Shown here: positions 46,883 through 55,477 of the stretch, piece by piece | How positions within the stretch are numbered: position 1 is the stretch's first letter | How the letters are laid out: every line of letters starts with the position of its first letter | Assembly: GCA_963716925.1 (NCBI GenBank) | Contig: CAVQUX010000020.1 | Location: forward strand, 119,486 to 183,485 | Length of the DNA stretch: 64,000 nucleotides | Direction: 5' to 3' | From: DAISKN01 sp963716925 | GTDB lineage: Bacteria > Acidobacteriota > Vicinamibacteria > Marinacidobacterales > SMYC01 | Made by a program: the position numbers and the translations under genes | The notes under the pieces: generated by a model | What the model was told of the DNA's origin: nothing | Database searches by the model: none | What the model saw: the letters and a program-made list of their open reading frames with translations, nothing else

Positions 46883-48118
46883 TCAGGGGAACGAGACAAC
46901 ACCCACGCTGTGGAAGATGTCGGGCCAGGTGTTCCCCGGCGGCACCTCGTGCCAAATCAGATGAACGCGATCCGGCTCACTCAACTCGATCTCGGGGCAC
47001 CCGGCTCCGCCACCGATGACGGGAAGCTCGAGGGGATCCGCGAACGTGAGGCCGCCGTCTGACGACACGCTGAGGAAGGTCTGCAACGTCTTCGCGATAA
47101 AGTCCCCGGTCGACCATGTCGCATATACGCGTCCGTCCCCTGTGGCGGAAAGAGTCGGGCAAAAGGAATCCGTGCCCGATGGCGAAAGGGGCGCCGGCGG
47201 ATCGAAGGACGCTCCATAATCCGCCGACCGCGCGATGAGGATCTTGTGTCCCGCAACGGAATCGCCCTCTTCCCAGATCACGTGGACGATCCCGTTCTGG
47301 TCTGCGGCTATCCGCGGACACCACGATTTCTCTGGAAGCTGGGAGATGTTTACCGGAGCCGTGAACGTCCGCCCCGAGTTCGTGGACCGCGAGAAACTGA
47401 TCTCCTCATCGAGATAGCCCCCCTGCATCCAGACGACATAGATATTCCGAGACCGCACCATCGCGACGTCCGGACAGCTCGCCCACTCGTCAATCGCGAA
47501 GTTCCTTCTGGGTCCGAAGGTGGTTCCGCGGTTCGCCGATCGGCGAAACCAAACGGCCGCACCTCCCGTCGATAGGTCCGCGTCCGCCCATACGATGCCA
47601 AGCTTCCGGAGGCCGTCGGTCGCAATCGACGGTACGTAGGAATTGACGGCGTCTACCTTCGAGACGACCCGAAGCGGCGAAAAGCTCGTGCCATCGGTCG
47701 AACGGGTATGGACGATCTCGGCTCCTCCGAAGGCTTCGTCGAATTGAGTCCACGTCACGTGGAGCGTCCCGTCGAGCGTCGTAGCCATCGCGATCTGGCC
47801 GGCAGAGACATAGGGATCCTGGGGAGAGATGGCTAACGGCGATGAGAACGTCACTCCCCCGTCCCGAGAACGGCTGAACAGGACCCTCGCGGAGGATTCC
47901 TCCCACGCGACGTCTAGCACACCGCCCGGCCCGACGGCCAGCCTGGCGGACTGCGAAAAGGTCTGCGTTTGCGACACGTTCACCGGTGGAGAAAAGACCA
48001 CCTCCGCGGCGATGCCCGACTTCCGAAGGGGCCCCCCGACGAACACGATCGTGGCAGCGAAAGAAACGATCACCCTCAGCGGGATTCCGCCGAGTCTGAA
48101 CCCTGCGCTTCGACGCAT
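46883..48118 (-). CDS. Secreted sialidase-like Asp-box (BNR) repeat protein
   Basis: A 411-residue exported protein with an N-terminal hydrophobic segment (VIVSFAATIVFVGGPL) and a six-bladed propeller pattern. Asp-box motifs recur: SRDGGVTF, STDGTSF, SANRGTTF, STNSGRTF, SADYGASF, SSDGGLTF. That is typical of sialidases and related propellers. The catalytic Arg triad of true neuraminidases is not obvious, so binding or another hydrolase role is possible. Confidence 0.85.
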   Translation of the reverse strand: MRRSAGFRLGGIPLRVIVSFAATIVFVGGPLRKSGIAAEVVFSPPVNVSQTQTFSQSARLAVGPGGVLDVAWEESSARVLFSRSRDGGVTFSSPLAISPQDPYVSAGQIAMATTLDGTLHVTWTQFDEAFGGAEIVHTRSTDGTSFSPLRVVSKVDAVNSYVPSIATDGLRKLGIVWADADLSTGGAAVWFRRSANRGTTFGPRRNFAIDEWASCPDVAMVRSRNIYVVWMQGGYLDEEISFSRSTNSGRTFTAPVNISQLPEKSWCPRIAADQNGIVHVIWEEGDSVAGHKILIARSADYGASFDPPAPLSPSGTDSFCPTLSATGDGRVYATWSTGDFIAKTLQTFLSVSSDGGLTFADPLELPVIGGGAGCPEIELSEPDRVHLIWHEVPPGNTWPDIFHSVGVVSFP

Positions 48119-48132
48119 GGCACCGGACCCGG

Positions 48133-48306
48133 TTAGTCCGTGTCGACGAGCTCGGCTATGCGGTCAATGTGCTTAGGAATGTCTTTCGCCGCTGCTTTGA
48201 CCGCTGCCTCAGAGAAGTCTTCGCCGCAAAGCCCTTCCAAAAGGCCAACTTGGGCCTTGAGTTTGAGTAGCTCTTCCTGAATGCTTCCGCTGTTTTCTCT
48301 TGGGCT
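48133..48306 (-). CDS. Possible small helical protein
   Basis: A 57-residue frame (MSPRENSGSIQEELLKLKAQ...) predicted to form a helix rich in Leu, Lys and Glu; the start could instead be GTG 48321. No clear ribosome site is seen. It lies 14 bp before the sialidase-like gene on the same strand. Coding status is uncertain. Confidence 0.35.
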   Translation of the reverse strand, partial: SPRENSGSIQEELLKLKAQVGLLEGLCGEDFSEAAVKAAAKDIPKHIDRIAELVDTD

Positions 48307-48435
48307 CATTTGCGCAGCCACTATCTACCGCAAGCTACCGTTTCGTCAATGGCCAATGCAGGTAAACCCCTGGAGTGGACACGGAACGGGTTCTCTCGCA
48401 GCAGAGCGCGTGGTCGTGAGGTGTTGTCGAGAACC

Positions 48436-48590
48436 CTACTCCGATCGAAGCACCTGTAACACATCGACGCGTGACGCGCGTGCCGCCGGTATGAGCGAGG
48501 CGATCACCGCCGCCCCCGTGAGGACGGCCGCCGCGCCGACCGCAGGCAGCAATCCGGGCATGGGGGTCTCCAGGTAAGTTGACGCCAGGC
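48436..48590 (-). pseudogene. C-terminal stub of an ADOP/MacB-type permease
   Basis: About 50 residues (LETPMPGLLPAVGAAAVL... AARASRVDVLQVLRSE) match the last membrane helix and PAxRASRxDxxxxLRxE tail of the duplicated permeases abundant in Acidobacteriota. The rest of the gene is missing, with an abrupt change near 48590. Confidence 0.6.
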
Positions 48591-48615
48591 TGGCCAACCT
48601 GCGGCGCCCATTCCC

Positions 48616-48867
48616 GTGATAGCGGTCACCGTCAGTAACGGTGCACGCGCGGGTCTGGCCATCTACGGCAGCAACATTGCCATTGGCGATCGAGCCTTGT
48701 CGTGCAACCTGTTCAATTTGGAGTTCGAGAACTACATCGCCGGTCAATACCAGGTCACCAACTTGAATGGTTCTTTCAAGGGGTGGTGCGGATGTCCGGC
48801 TCCGACCGGGGACTGCGTGAGCGCTTCGACCGGCATACAGCCGCCCGCGAACGTCCCCGATCCCTGA
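48616..48867 (+). CDS. Short Cys/Asn-rich frame, unknown
   Basis: An 83-residue frame from a GTG (MIAVTVSNGARAGLAIYG... GWCGCPAPTGDC... PPANVPDP). Its composition suits a secreted protein, but it lacks a signal peptide, so it may be the tail of a lost gene. No family is recognised. Confidence 0.3.
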   Translation: MIAVTVSNGARAGLAIYGSNIAIGDRALSCNLFNLEFENYIAGQYQVTNLNGSFKGWCGCPAPTGDCVSASTGIQPPANVPDP

Positions 48868-49037
48868 CACCACTGACGCTGCTGTCCCTTACGGATGGCG
48901 GTTTTCAAGCTTGGCCAACGGCGGAGGGGAGGCCTTTGCGCCGGCCGGAGGCATCCGTGCCGCGTCACACGATTGTCCCACATCGCATCGCTCTGGAACT
49001 ATGCAGGAAGACGCGGTCCTCACCTGCCCTAAGCGCC

Positions 49038-49165
49038 TCACCGTTCGAGCAGAGCGGGCCAGTTCAACACGACGGTCGCGGGACGCTCTTCGCCCGATGA
49101 GTCAATGACAATCGCGAGGAACCGATCTCCGTCGGGCGCCATCTCGAACGTTCCGGGACGAGGAC
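49038..49165 (-). pseudogene. C-terminal stub of a PD40/protein-kinase-type protein
   Basis: The frame ends PGTFEMAPDGDRFLAI... PATVVLNWPALLER, the usual final beta-propeller strand and NWxxxLxR tail of acidobacterial serine/threonine kinases with PD40 repeats. Only about 40 residues remain and no upstream homology continues. Confidence 0.55.
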
Positions 49166-49171
49166 CCGAAG

Positions 49172-49534
49172 CTATTTGGGAGCTTTCAGCTCGACCCCGT
49201 TCGATGAGCTCAGATTCGTGACCCGCAGATAGAACGCTCCGCTCTTGGCGCGATAGCCGGTGATCGTCACGACGTTGCCGGGCTCGAGCGACGTCGCCGT
49301 CCATCCTTTCAGGTGAGCCGGACTGGTCATCTCAGCTTGCCACTGTTGAACTCGTCCCTCATCGTCAATCACCTCGAAATCCACAACGGAATGCGGATTG
49401 ACGAAATGAAACTCCGTGACCGTTCCCTTGAGAGTGACTTCCTTCGTCTGGTCGAAGGCTGCCACCCCGTGGTGCGCGTTGGCCAAGGCCCCCGCTGCCA
49501 GAAAAACCACGAGCCCAACTGTGATTGTCCTCAT
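49172..49534 (-). CDS. Secreted DUF6152-like protein
   Basis: A 120-residue exported protein: signal peptide (MRTITVGLVVFLAAGALANA), then HHGVAAFDQTKEVTLKGTVTEFHFVNPHS, the typical DUF6152 opening, and an OB-like beta domain. Its ATG overlaps the stop of the amine-dehydrogenase subunit (ATGA), so it is translated together with it. Such proteins often stand next to periplasmic redox enzymes; their role is unknown. Confidence 0.82.
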   Translation of the reverse strand: MRTITVGLVVFLAAGALANAHHGVAAFDQTKEVTLKGTVTEFHFVNPHSVVDFEVIDDEGRVQQWQAEMTSPAHLKGWTATSLEPGNVVTITGYRAKSGAFYLRVTNLSSSNGVELKAPK

Positions 49535-51234
49535 CGTGCGCTGCTCCCCTCCTCGATCCACCGGTCCAGATCTCGAACGAATGTGCGGCCCTCGAATGTG
49601 TACGTGGGAACGGTCACCACCAGGTAGCCCGTGCCAACCAGCGGTTTGCCGTCCTTGCCAATCCCGGTCTTCGCGGTGGCAATGATCCACACGTCGTAGT
49701 TATGGCCGGGATTCGCGGCAGCGGGCGTGAAGAAACCGGTAGGGCTCACCGTTCCCACCCGATCCCGCTTGTTCGGGTCGACTTCGTAAAAGACTTCCAT
49801 CGACCAAGCCACTTCCACCGGGCCCAGTTCGAGATCGTCGGCCGTGTGCTGCCTGTCGTCCGGGCCACGTTGGTAGCCGATGGCCTCGAACTGCTGGAAG
49901 CCTCGGGAATATTTCTCGCTGCCGAACGTCGCGAGCGACGATTCAGGCGTCACCTTCACGTAGTCGACGCGATCATAAATCGTAACCGCGCTTTCGAGCG
50001 TGGAGGACCGGAAGGCAACGTTGCGTTTACCAGGCAGTGCATCGGCGGCGACGTCCACCTCAGCGACGATCTCGCCTGGCGTGGAAGAAATAATGCGGCG
50101 CACCGTCACGCCCGAGCCCGTGGCTACGTCGGCCGGCGTCACCTGCGCGGGGAAACGGTCACCGATGAGCCGCATTCGGTTGGCGTTCGAACCTGCCGTG
50201 AACGACGGCGGGTCTACGAGTAGCAGCGTCGGATCGGAAGACGCACGTTGCATCGTCACGTCGAATCCCAATTCCTGGTATTGTCCCCAGAACCAGCGTC
50301 CTTCGACCCTTGAACCGTCTTGCGCTACCCACATGGCTTCCCGTGCTTCGGTCGAAAGATCGTCGGGAGCGGTTGCGACACGGATGCCTTGAGATCGCCC
50401 GCGCCACGCAGTCCCCGCGTACACCACATTGCGCCCGGTGCGAACGACGACAGATCCATCATTGACGGAGTGCAGACGCATACTCGTCAGAAACTCATCG
50501 CCGCCGCTGGCTTCGACGTCCATCTCTCCATGGAATTCGCCGCGACCCTGGACATGAGCCGTCATCAGCCACCGTCCAGTGAGGTCCGGCGCATGAGCAC
50601 GCGCACTCCACGAGGCCCATTCGCGAGTGTAGAAAGGAGCGACCTTCGCCAGATAGGCGACGGCTTCCTGGTTCGGCTCGAACCGATATCGTCCGGCATG
50701 CGTCTCGGCAAACTGCTTCCAACCGTCCGCTGTGCGGCGCCACGAGAGCGCGCGGGCGGCCTCGTGGCACTTCGCACAGGCTTCAAGCAAATCGCCATTC
50801 CCTAGCCCGGCTTCGTCGTGAACCCGGCGCTCCGCGTAGTACATCACCGGCTTCGATTCCTCGGGTGCCAGCCCATGCCGCGTGCTGAGGTACTTGACGA
50901 TGGCCCGAGCGTCTGGTGGCGTCAAGGAGACGTCGTTCTCGCGGATCATGCGTTTGAGTGCCTCTTGCCAGCCTTCGGGCGTCGCGCGCTCCCAGGAAAT
51001 CCCCTGCAGATTCCCCTGCTCGTCGGCTGTGTGGCACGTTCCACATTTCGCCAGCACCAGAGGGTCGGTGACCGGAATGCCTACCTCGGTCTGGCCCTGC
51101 GCGACCAAGGGCACCGCCGCAATCAGCAGGACTCTCGCGGTTTGTACCAGACTGGACGGTTTGATGGATCCATGGCTCAGATGCAATGTACGCCTCTGTC
51201 CATCCGAGTCTAGACTCTGTCCAGCCGATTGCAA
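49531..51234 (-). CDS. Quinohemoprotein amine dehydrogenase alpha subunit-like di-heme protein
   Basis: A periplasmic protein of up to 567 residues. Two c-type heme sites, CGTCH and CAKCH, stand in the N-terminal third, followed by the three beta-rich domains of QHNDH alpha subunits (DLTGRWLMTAHVQGRGEFHGE, IGDRFPAQVTPADVATG, SPTGFFTPAAANPGHNYDVW). The annotated start gives a long N-tail; the true start may be nearer the hydrophobic VQTARVLLIAAVPLVAQG. QHNDH oxidises primary amines with a CTQ cofactor carried by a small gamma subunit. No gamma, beta or qhpD-like radical SAM gene is present in the window, so the activity is uncertain. Confidence 0.85.
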   Translation of the reverse strand: MQSAGQSLDSDGQRRTLHLSHGSIKPSSLVQTARVLLIAAVPLVAQGQTEVGIPVTDPLVLAKCGTCHTADEQGNLQGISWERATPEGWQEALKRMIRENDVSLTPPDARAIVKYLSTRHGLAPEESKPVMYYAERRVHDEAGLGNGDLLEACAKCHEAARALSWRRTADGWKQFAETHAGRYRFEPNQEAVAYLAKVAPFYTREWASWSARAHAPDLTGRWLMTAHVQGRGEFHGEMDVEASGGDEFLTSMRLHSVNDGSVVVRTGRNVVYAGTAWRGRSQGIRVATAPDDLSTEAREAMWVAQDGSRVEGRWFWGQYQELGFDVTMQRASSDPTLLLVDPPSFTAGSNANRMRLIGDRFPAQVTPADVATGSGVTVRRIISSTPGEIVAEVDVAADALPGKRNVAFRSSTLESAVTIYDRVDYVKVTPESSLATFGSEKYSRGFQQFEAIGYQRGPDDRQHTADDLELGPVEVAWSMEVFYEVDPNKRDRVGTVSPTGFFTPAAANPGHNYDVWIIATAKTGIGKDGKPLVGTGYLVVTVPTYTFEGRTFVRDLDRWIEEGSSAR

Positions 51235-51459
51235 GAAGAGCTCTCATCGCAACGCGACCACGCGGACCGCGGCAAGATGAACATCGCGGCGTCGCGTCCA
51301 GGGTCGCGCGAGGGACGTCGGCCGATCGCTCTACGCTCCGACGGGCTCTGGCAGTCTCTCTGATTCGGAGGCCGGCCGATCTGCGCAATCGGGCTTCACC
51401 GCGCGGCTCACCCGCCGGTGATGAGGACCCTGAGCCCCGCGCCGATGCCCTACTCCCTT

Positions 51460-51667
51460 TTTTCCGTCGGTGAGGACCTCCCGATCCCCCCGGCGCAGTT
51501 CGAGCCGCTCCGCCTTCCTTGCCTTGAGCTCCTCCGGCTCCCCTGGAATGCGCCGACTGTCCGGCGGCCCCGGGCGCTGCGTTCGACTCGTAGGCCCCGT
51601 AGGCCGCGAGGCCTAGAACTACGATGGCGGCTACGAGTACCAGGAACACACCCGCCAGAATCTTCAT
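51460..51667 (-). CDS. Possible small membrane protein, probably frameshifted
   Basis: From ATG 51667 the frame starts KILAGVFLVLVAAIVVLGLAAYGAYESN, a single membrane segment. After about residue 30 the composition becomes Gly/Arg/Ser-rich, as if the frame were lost, and it runs on as a shadow of the amine-dehydrogenase gene. The true 3' end cannot be placed. Confidence 0.3.
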
Positions 51668-51723
51668 GTCGGCTTCTCCGCAGCAGGATCGAATACCCAT
51701 AGTCTCCGGTAAAGGGCCCCGGT

Positions 51724-52023
51724 TCACAAAACCATTCCTCCGTGGACAAACTGCCGCACCCTGGATTTCACGGCACGGATAGGTCCCGCCGAAAGCCCTT
51801 CGATGACGAGCCAGTGAAGGCGGGAGAACCGGTCGGTCCGCTCGGTCTCCCAGACGAGCCGATCGGGGAGGGGCTTCCGCAGGTGGCTCTCTATGAAGGC
51901 GTCGATCGCCTCCTGCTCCGAGCGCCACCCACGCGTGTTGTGCCCGCCCGGTTGGGTGCGGAAATCGAGCTCGACTCCGCCTTCTGGAAGTCCTCGATGT
52001 AGCACGCGTGCACTCGGAGGCAT
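51724..52023 (-). pseudogene. C-terminal stub of an alpha/beta-hydrolase-type protein
   Basis: A 99-residue frame with GGVELDFRTQPGGHNTRGW, the His-bearing end of a serine hydrolase, and PLPDRLVWETERTDRFSRLHWLVI, a tail I know from larger acidobacterial hydrolases. The nucleophile half is absent, and the apparent ATG is probably fortuitous. Confidence 0.5.
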
Positions 52024-52191
52024 TGTCGGGACGAGCGTTACCTGCTACACTAAGTGCTTCAACCTAAACAAAGTCCCCGCATTCGACAGGATTGCGGGGA
52101 AAGATTGGTGGCACGAATGCCGTGGGCCACTGTCAAAAGTGACGTCGAGTCGAGGGACGAAGCTACGTCGCCCCCACGAGGACCGGCGAGT

Positions 52192-52830
52192 ATGCCGCCC
52201 ACGACGGGCGGATCCGTACGGGCGGCCGTCAAGCGCTATCTCTGGGTTGTCCTCGCCGTTGGCGTGTGGGCCACTGGGCTGGGCGCCGGCTTCACGACCC
52301 TCTGGCGCTACAAAAGCACTCCCTCCCTGGCCGACGGAACGCCCCCATCCGAGTGGCCTTCGAGCGCCCGCATCGCTCGAGCCCCGGGGCGGCAGACTCT
52401 CGTCGTCTTCGCGCATCCAATGTGCCCCTGCACCCGCGCCAGTATCACGGAGCTTGGAAAGCTGCTGCCGCGACTGGGGCCGCAGGTGTCGGCCTGGGTG
52501 GTCGTGGCGCGGGCCGTGGACGAGCCCGACTGGGACGAGGCGGAGCTCTGGGACCGGGCGGCGTCCATCCCCGGCGTGCGCGTCTTCCGTGACGACGACG
52601 GCGTCGAGGCCGAGCGCTTCCACGCGGCCACGTCGGGGCTGACCTTGCTGTACGACGCCGCGGGTCGCCTCCGCTTCGCCGGCGGCATCACCGCCCAACG
52701 AGGACACGAAGGCGACAGCTTCGGCTCGTGGCGGATCGAGTCCATTGTGAAGACCGGCACTGCCGACCGCGCCGACAGCCCTGTGTTCGGATGCACCCTC
52801 TTGAACACGTCCGTGCCCACCTCGAATTAG
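52192..52830 (+). CDS. RedB-like membrane-anchored thioredoxin-fold protein
   Basis: A protein of about 212 residues with one N-terminal membrane anchor (YLWVVLAVGVWATGLGAGF) and a thioredoxin-like domain with the motif HPMCPCTRAS (CPC), matching RedB-type proteins. The frame opens at 52054, but ATG 52192 gives a normal anchor. It probably acts in periplasmic redox or signal relay together with the sensor-like protein that begins 11 bp downstream. Confidence 0.72.
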   Translation: MPPTTGGSVRAAVKRYLWVVLAVGVWATGLGAGFTTLWRYKSTPSLADGTPPSEWPSSARIARAPGRQTLVVFAHPMCPCTRASITELGKLLPRLGPQVSAWVVVARAVDEPDWDEAELWDRAASIPGVRVFRDDDGVEAERFHAATSGLTLLYDAAGRLRFAGGITAQRGHEGDSFGSWRIESIVKTGTADRADSPVFGCTLLNTSVPTSN

Positions 52831-52841
52831 GAGACTCGACG

Positions 52842-53543
52842 ATGACGACTTCGACCCCGACCATGACGACTTCGACCACGGCGCAGTGGGCGGAAAATGT
52901 GGCGCGCGCGATCGTGGAGCGCGCCGAGGCTCGCTTCCAAGCCCATCGCGTCGGGATCCTGCGCTCCACCGACCGGATGTTCGCGATGCTCATGGTGGCC
53001 CAGTGGATCTTTGGCATCGTCGTGGCTGTCACTTTGTCGCCCTACGCCTGGGAGGGAAAGACCAAGGTCGTGCATCAGCACGTCTGGTTCGCCGTCCTTC
53101 TGGGCGCGGGCATCAGCAGTCTGCCGATCGCGCTCGCCCTCCTGCGGCCAGGGTGGGCGCCCACCCGCCACGTGATCGCTGTCGGTCAGATGCTGTGGTC
53201 GGCCCTGCTCATCCACCTGAGCGGGGGCCGGATCGAAACGCACTTCCATGTCTTCGTCTCGCTCGGGATCCTGGCCGCGTATCGCGATTGGCCGGTCCTG
53301 CTCACCGCAACCGTCGTCGTGGCGGCCGATCATCTGATCCGCGGTCTCGTTTGGCCGGAGTCGGTCTACGGGATCGTCAACCCCGAGTGGTGGCGCTTCC
53401 TCGAGCACGCCTTCTGGGTGCTCTTCAGCGTCTCGTTCCTCACGATTACCTGCCGCCGAAGCGTAAAGGACATGCGGCTTATCGCCGAGAAGTGCGCCGA
53501 GCCGGAGGCTCTCGCCGAGGCGAGTGGCAGAGGTCCTTCGTGA
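52842..53543 (+). CDS. Membrane sensor domain without kinase
   Basis: A 233-residue protein with about six membrane helices and the segment LSGGRIETHFHVFVSLGILAAYRDW... WPESVYG. I know this segment as the input domain of many histidine kinases and chemoreceptors. Here it ends shortly after the last helix (RRSVKDMRLIAEKCAEPEA) with no kinase or effector, so it is either a stand-alone receptor working with RedB or a truncated kinase. Confidence 0.68.
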   Translation: MTTSTPTMTTSTTAQWAENVARAIVERAEARFQAHRVGILRSTDRMFAMLMVAQWIFGIVVAVTLSPYAWEGKTKVVHQHVWFAVLLGAGISSLPIALALLRPGWAPTRHVIAVGQMLWSALLIHLSGGRIETHFHVFVSLGILAAYRDWPVLLTATVVVAADHLIRGLVWPESVYGIVNPEWWRFLEHAFWVLFSVSFLTITCRRSVKDMRLIAEKCAEPEALAEASGRGPS

Positions 53544-53605
53544 AGGATCGAAAGGTGTCCGGAGAGTCCTAAACTCGACATACACGCCGAACCTGGAGGA
53601 CTGAG

Positions 53606-53821
53606 TTGAGCATTTTTGGCAAACCGGTCGCAGCCGGCCGCGCGGGACGATACGACCGCGTGGTCTTCACCGGCGCGAATGGAGTGCCTCGTGAGCTCTC
53701 GGGCGCCGAGTTCGATGACATGCCCCTGCGCGAGCGCGTCAAGATCCTGCTGACCGGCAATCCCCGATTCTCGCTGAATGGGCAGGAGGTGGCCGTCCGC
53801 GACGCCGTCGTGCAACGATAG
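53606..53821 (+). CDS. Small soluble protein, unknown
   Basis: A 71-residue protein from a TTG start with GGAGGA seven bases upstream. It contains PLRERVKILLTGNPRFSLNGQEVAVRDAV, resembling short conserved proteins near sensor genes, but I cannot name the family. It follows the sensor-domain gene by 62 bp. Confidence 0.55.
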   Translation: MSIFGKPVAAGRAGRYDRVVFTGANGVPRELSGAEFDDMPLRERVKILLTGNPRFSLNGQEVAVRDAVVQR

Positions 53822-54390
53822 GCCCATCCGCCCGGCGGACTTCCGTGGCAGACCCATGAGCTTCGAATAAGCTTTCAGGGAGACGCCCTTCGACAAGCTC
53901 TTCTCCGGGATCGCGGTTTCCTTGCCAGAGTGGATTAAGAAATATGAGGGCGTCCGGAGCGGCACCGAGGACACCACCGCGGAGGACACGCTCGACCTGG
54001 ACTACGGGATGGTGCTGGAGCGCGCCTACGCAGCGGCGGCGGGTGATGGAAAAGGGGTGGCGTCCCCAAGCGGTTCCGTTGAAGGGTGCAACGTGAGATT
54101 TCAAGGGGCTGCGGCCGCTGAACTCCCGCTCCCCATCTGAGAGTCTTCACCTTACCGTACCTTAAGGCGTTTCGCTTCCTACCTTCCCCACTAGTTCCTG
54201 CGAAATGGCTACGCAGGATCTGACAATATCCGATTGCCAAATAGAAGGATCCAACGATTAACCTTCAAGCAATTGGTTGCGCGCGTACCGGGCCCTGACT
54301 CATAATCGACGAGAAGGGAAGGCTTTCACGTCGCGCTTCCAGACGTCCGATTCTCAAAGGAGCCGGACCGCGGCGTAAGAACCAGAGCAG
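53822..54390. other. Gap without a recognised gene
   Basis: About 570 bases of lower G+C and mixed frames. Short open frames exist on both strands but none shows a domain, ribosome site or conserved pattern. A stretch near 54265-54310 looks faintly like a D-arm and CTCATAA anticodon loop but cannot fold as a tRNA. Confidence 0.5.
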
Positions 54391-55023
54391 ATGCCGGTTA
54401 ATCGAGCTCTTGAGAACAAGATGGCTGTCGCAAAGAAGACGCAGCTCGCACCCGGCGTCTTCGTCGCCAAGATCTCAGAGGGCGAGTCCGTGCTCCTGCT
54501 TTCCTCAGCCGAGTTGCCTATGCCAGAGCGAACGATGTTCGCAAATTGGGCAGGAGCGAGACGATCCGGCCCAGACATCGAACTCGCTTTCGGGCAGCAC
54601 GCCTCAGCCAGCGATACTCTCTCAGCCGCATTGTTCGTTTCTGTCGCGCCTGAGAACGTTGCGAAAGCGATTTACGGACCAAATGAGCAATTCTTATTGA
54701 GTTTGAGGCGAATGGTTCCCCAGCTGAGCTTGGACCCCGGGCCGATGCCGAGGCTTCCGCTACAGGGCGAGCGGATGGCATTTCATCGGGCCAGTGTCAT
54801 CAATTTGAGTTACGCTGGCCGCGATGCTGAAATACGCTTCTACCACGTGTCCCCTCGCGCTATTCACGATCTGAGAACCGGTGATATTAAGAAGGTCGGA
54901 AAAGGCATCGTCTCGCCTGTCGTGCAGATCGACTTGTCGGTCGAGCTTCTTGAAGTGCTGACACGCACGTTGACACAGATCGTGAGCAAGGACGAATTCC
55001 CCTCGGATTTCCTGGAAGAGTGA
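54391..55023 (+). CDS. Unknown protein, first gene of the Fic operon
   Basis: A 210-residue soluble protein (start possibly ATG 54421) with a regular mix of strands and helices, including FVAKISEGESVLLLSSAELP and a C-terminal helix DLSVELLEVLTRTLTQIVSKDEF. No family is recognised. It ends 7 bp before the next gene, and all three genes to 56125 run the same way, so it is likely cotranscribed with the Fic gene. Confidence 0.6.
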   Translation: MPVNRALENKMAVAKKTQLAPGVFVAKISEGESVLLLSSAELPMPERTMFANWAGARRSGPDIELAFGQHASASDTLSAALFVSVAPENVAKAIYGPNEQFLLSLRRMVPQLSLDPGPMPRLPLQGERMAFHRASVINLSYAGRDAEIRFYHVSPRAIHDLRTGDIKKVGKGIVSPVVQIDLSVELLEVLTRTLTQIVSKDEFPSDFLEE

Positions 55024-55030
55024 GGAACAC

Positions 55031-55438
55031 ATGAGATCGATCTATGAACAGTCCGATCCAACGTGGAGTAGAGATATCACTACTGCGACTCCCAAGCCTC
55101 TCCAGAAGAGCAGCTCTATGAGGCCTCGCTTCCCCGCCTATGTGGTCTTCGCGCTTTCGACGGCGGTTGCAGGCGCCGCAGAGGGTCCGCCTCCCTTTGC
55201 GCTCGTTGCTGAAAGCTCCTCTGCTCGTTACTACGTGGACGAACACCCCGGAGCATTTTCGGCGCATCAGTTGAGAAAGACATGGGCGGCGACCATGAAG
55301 CTCGTTCGTGATTTGGGTGATGATCCCGATGACCTCATCCGGCGCGCGAGTGAGACAGTCGACCATTGGAGGCTCAACCCAGACAAAGACGACTACTCCG
55401 ACGGAATCGATTTGGAGGAAGACGAACACCTCGAGTGA
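55031..55438 (+). CDS. Unknown acidic-tailed protein in the Fic operon
   Basis: A 135-residue protein (start possibly ATG 55118) ending in a strongly acidic tail (DKDDYSDGIDLEEDEHLE). The middle holds QLRKTWAATMKLVRDLGDDPDDLI. Size and position directly before the Fic gene suit an antitoxin or chaperone-like partner, but I find no (S/T)xxxE(G/N) Fic-inhibition motif. Confidence 0.55.
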   Translation: MRSIYEQSDPTWSRDITTATPKPLQKSSSMRPRFPAYVVFALSTAVAGAAEGPPPFALVAESSSARYYVDEHPGAFSAHQLRKTWAATMKLVRDLGDDPDDLIRRASETVDHWRLNPDKDDYSDGIDLEEDEHLE

Positions 55439-55477
55439 AGGACGAGCCCCTACTAACGCTACCCCACCTCTTCTCAA

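Noticed and set aside
50783..51928. 381-codon minus-strand frame upstream of the amine dehydrogenase gene
   Set aside because: Most of it is a shadow of the QHNDH-alpha gene; only the short membrane segment from 51667 looks protein-like.
54265..54330. tRNA-Met-like stretch (AATTGGTTGCGC followed by CTCATAA)
   Set aside because: The anticodon stem does not pair well and no T-arm consensus follows; not a functional tRNA and too weak to call an attachment site.
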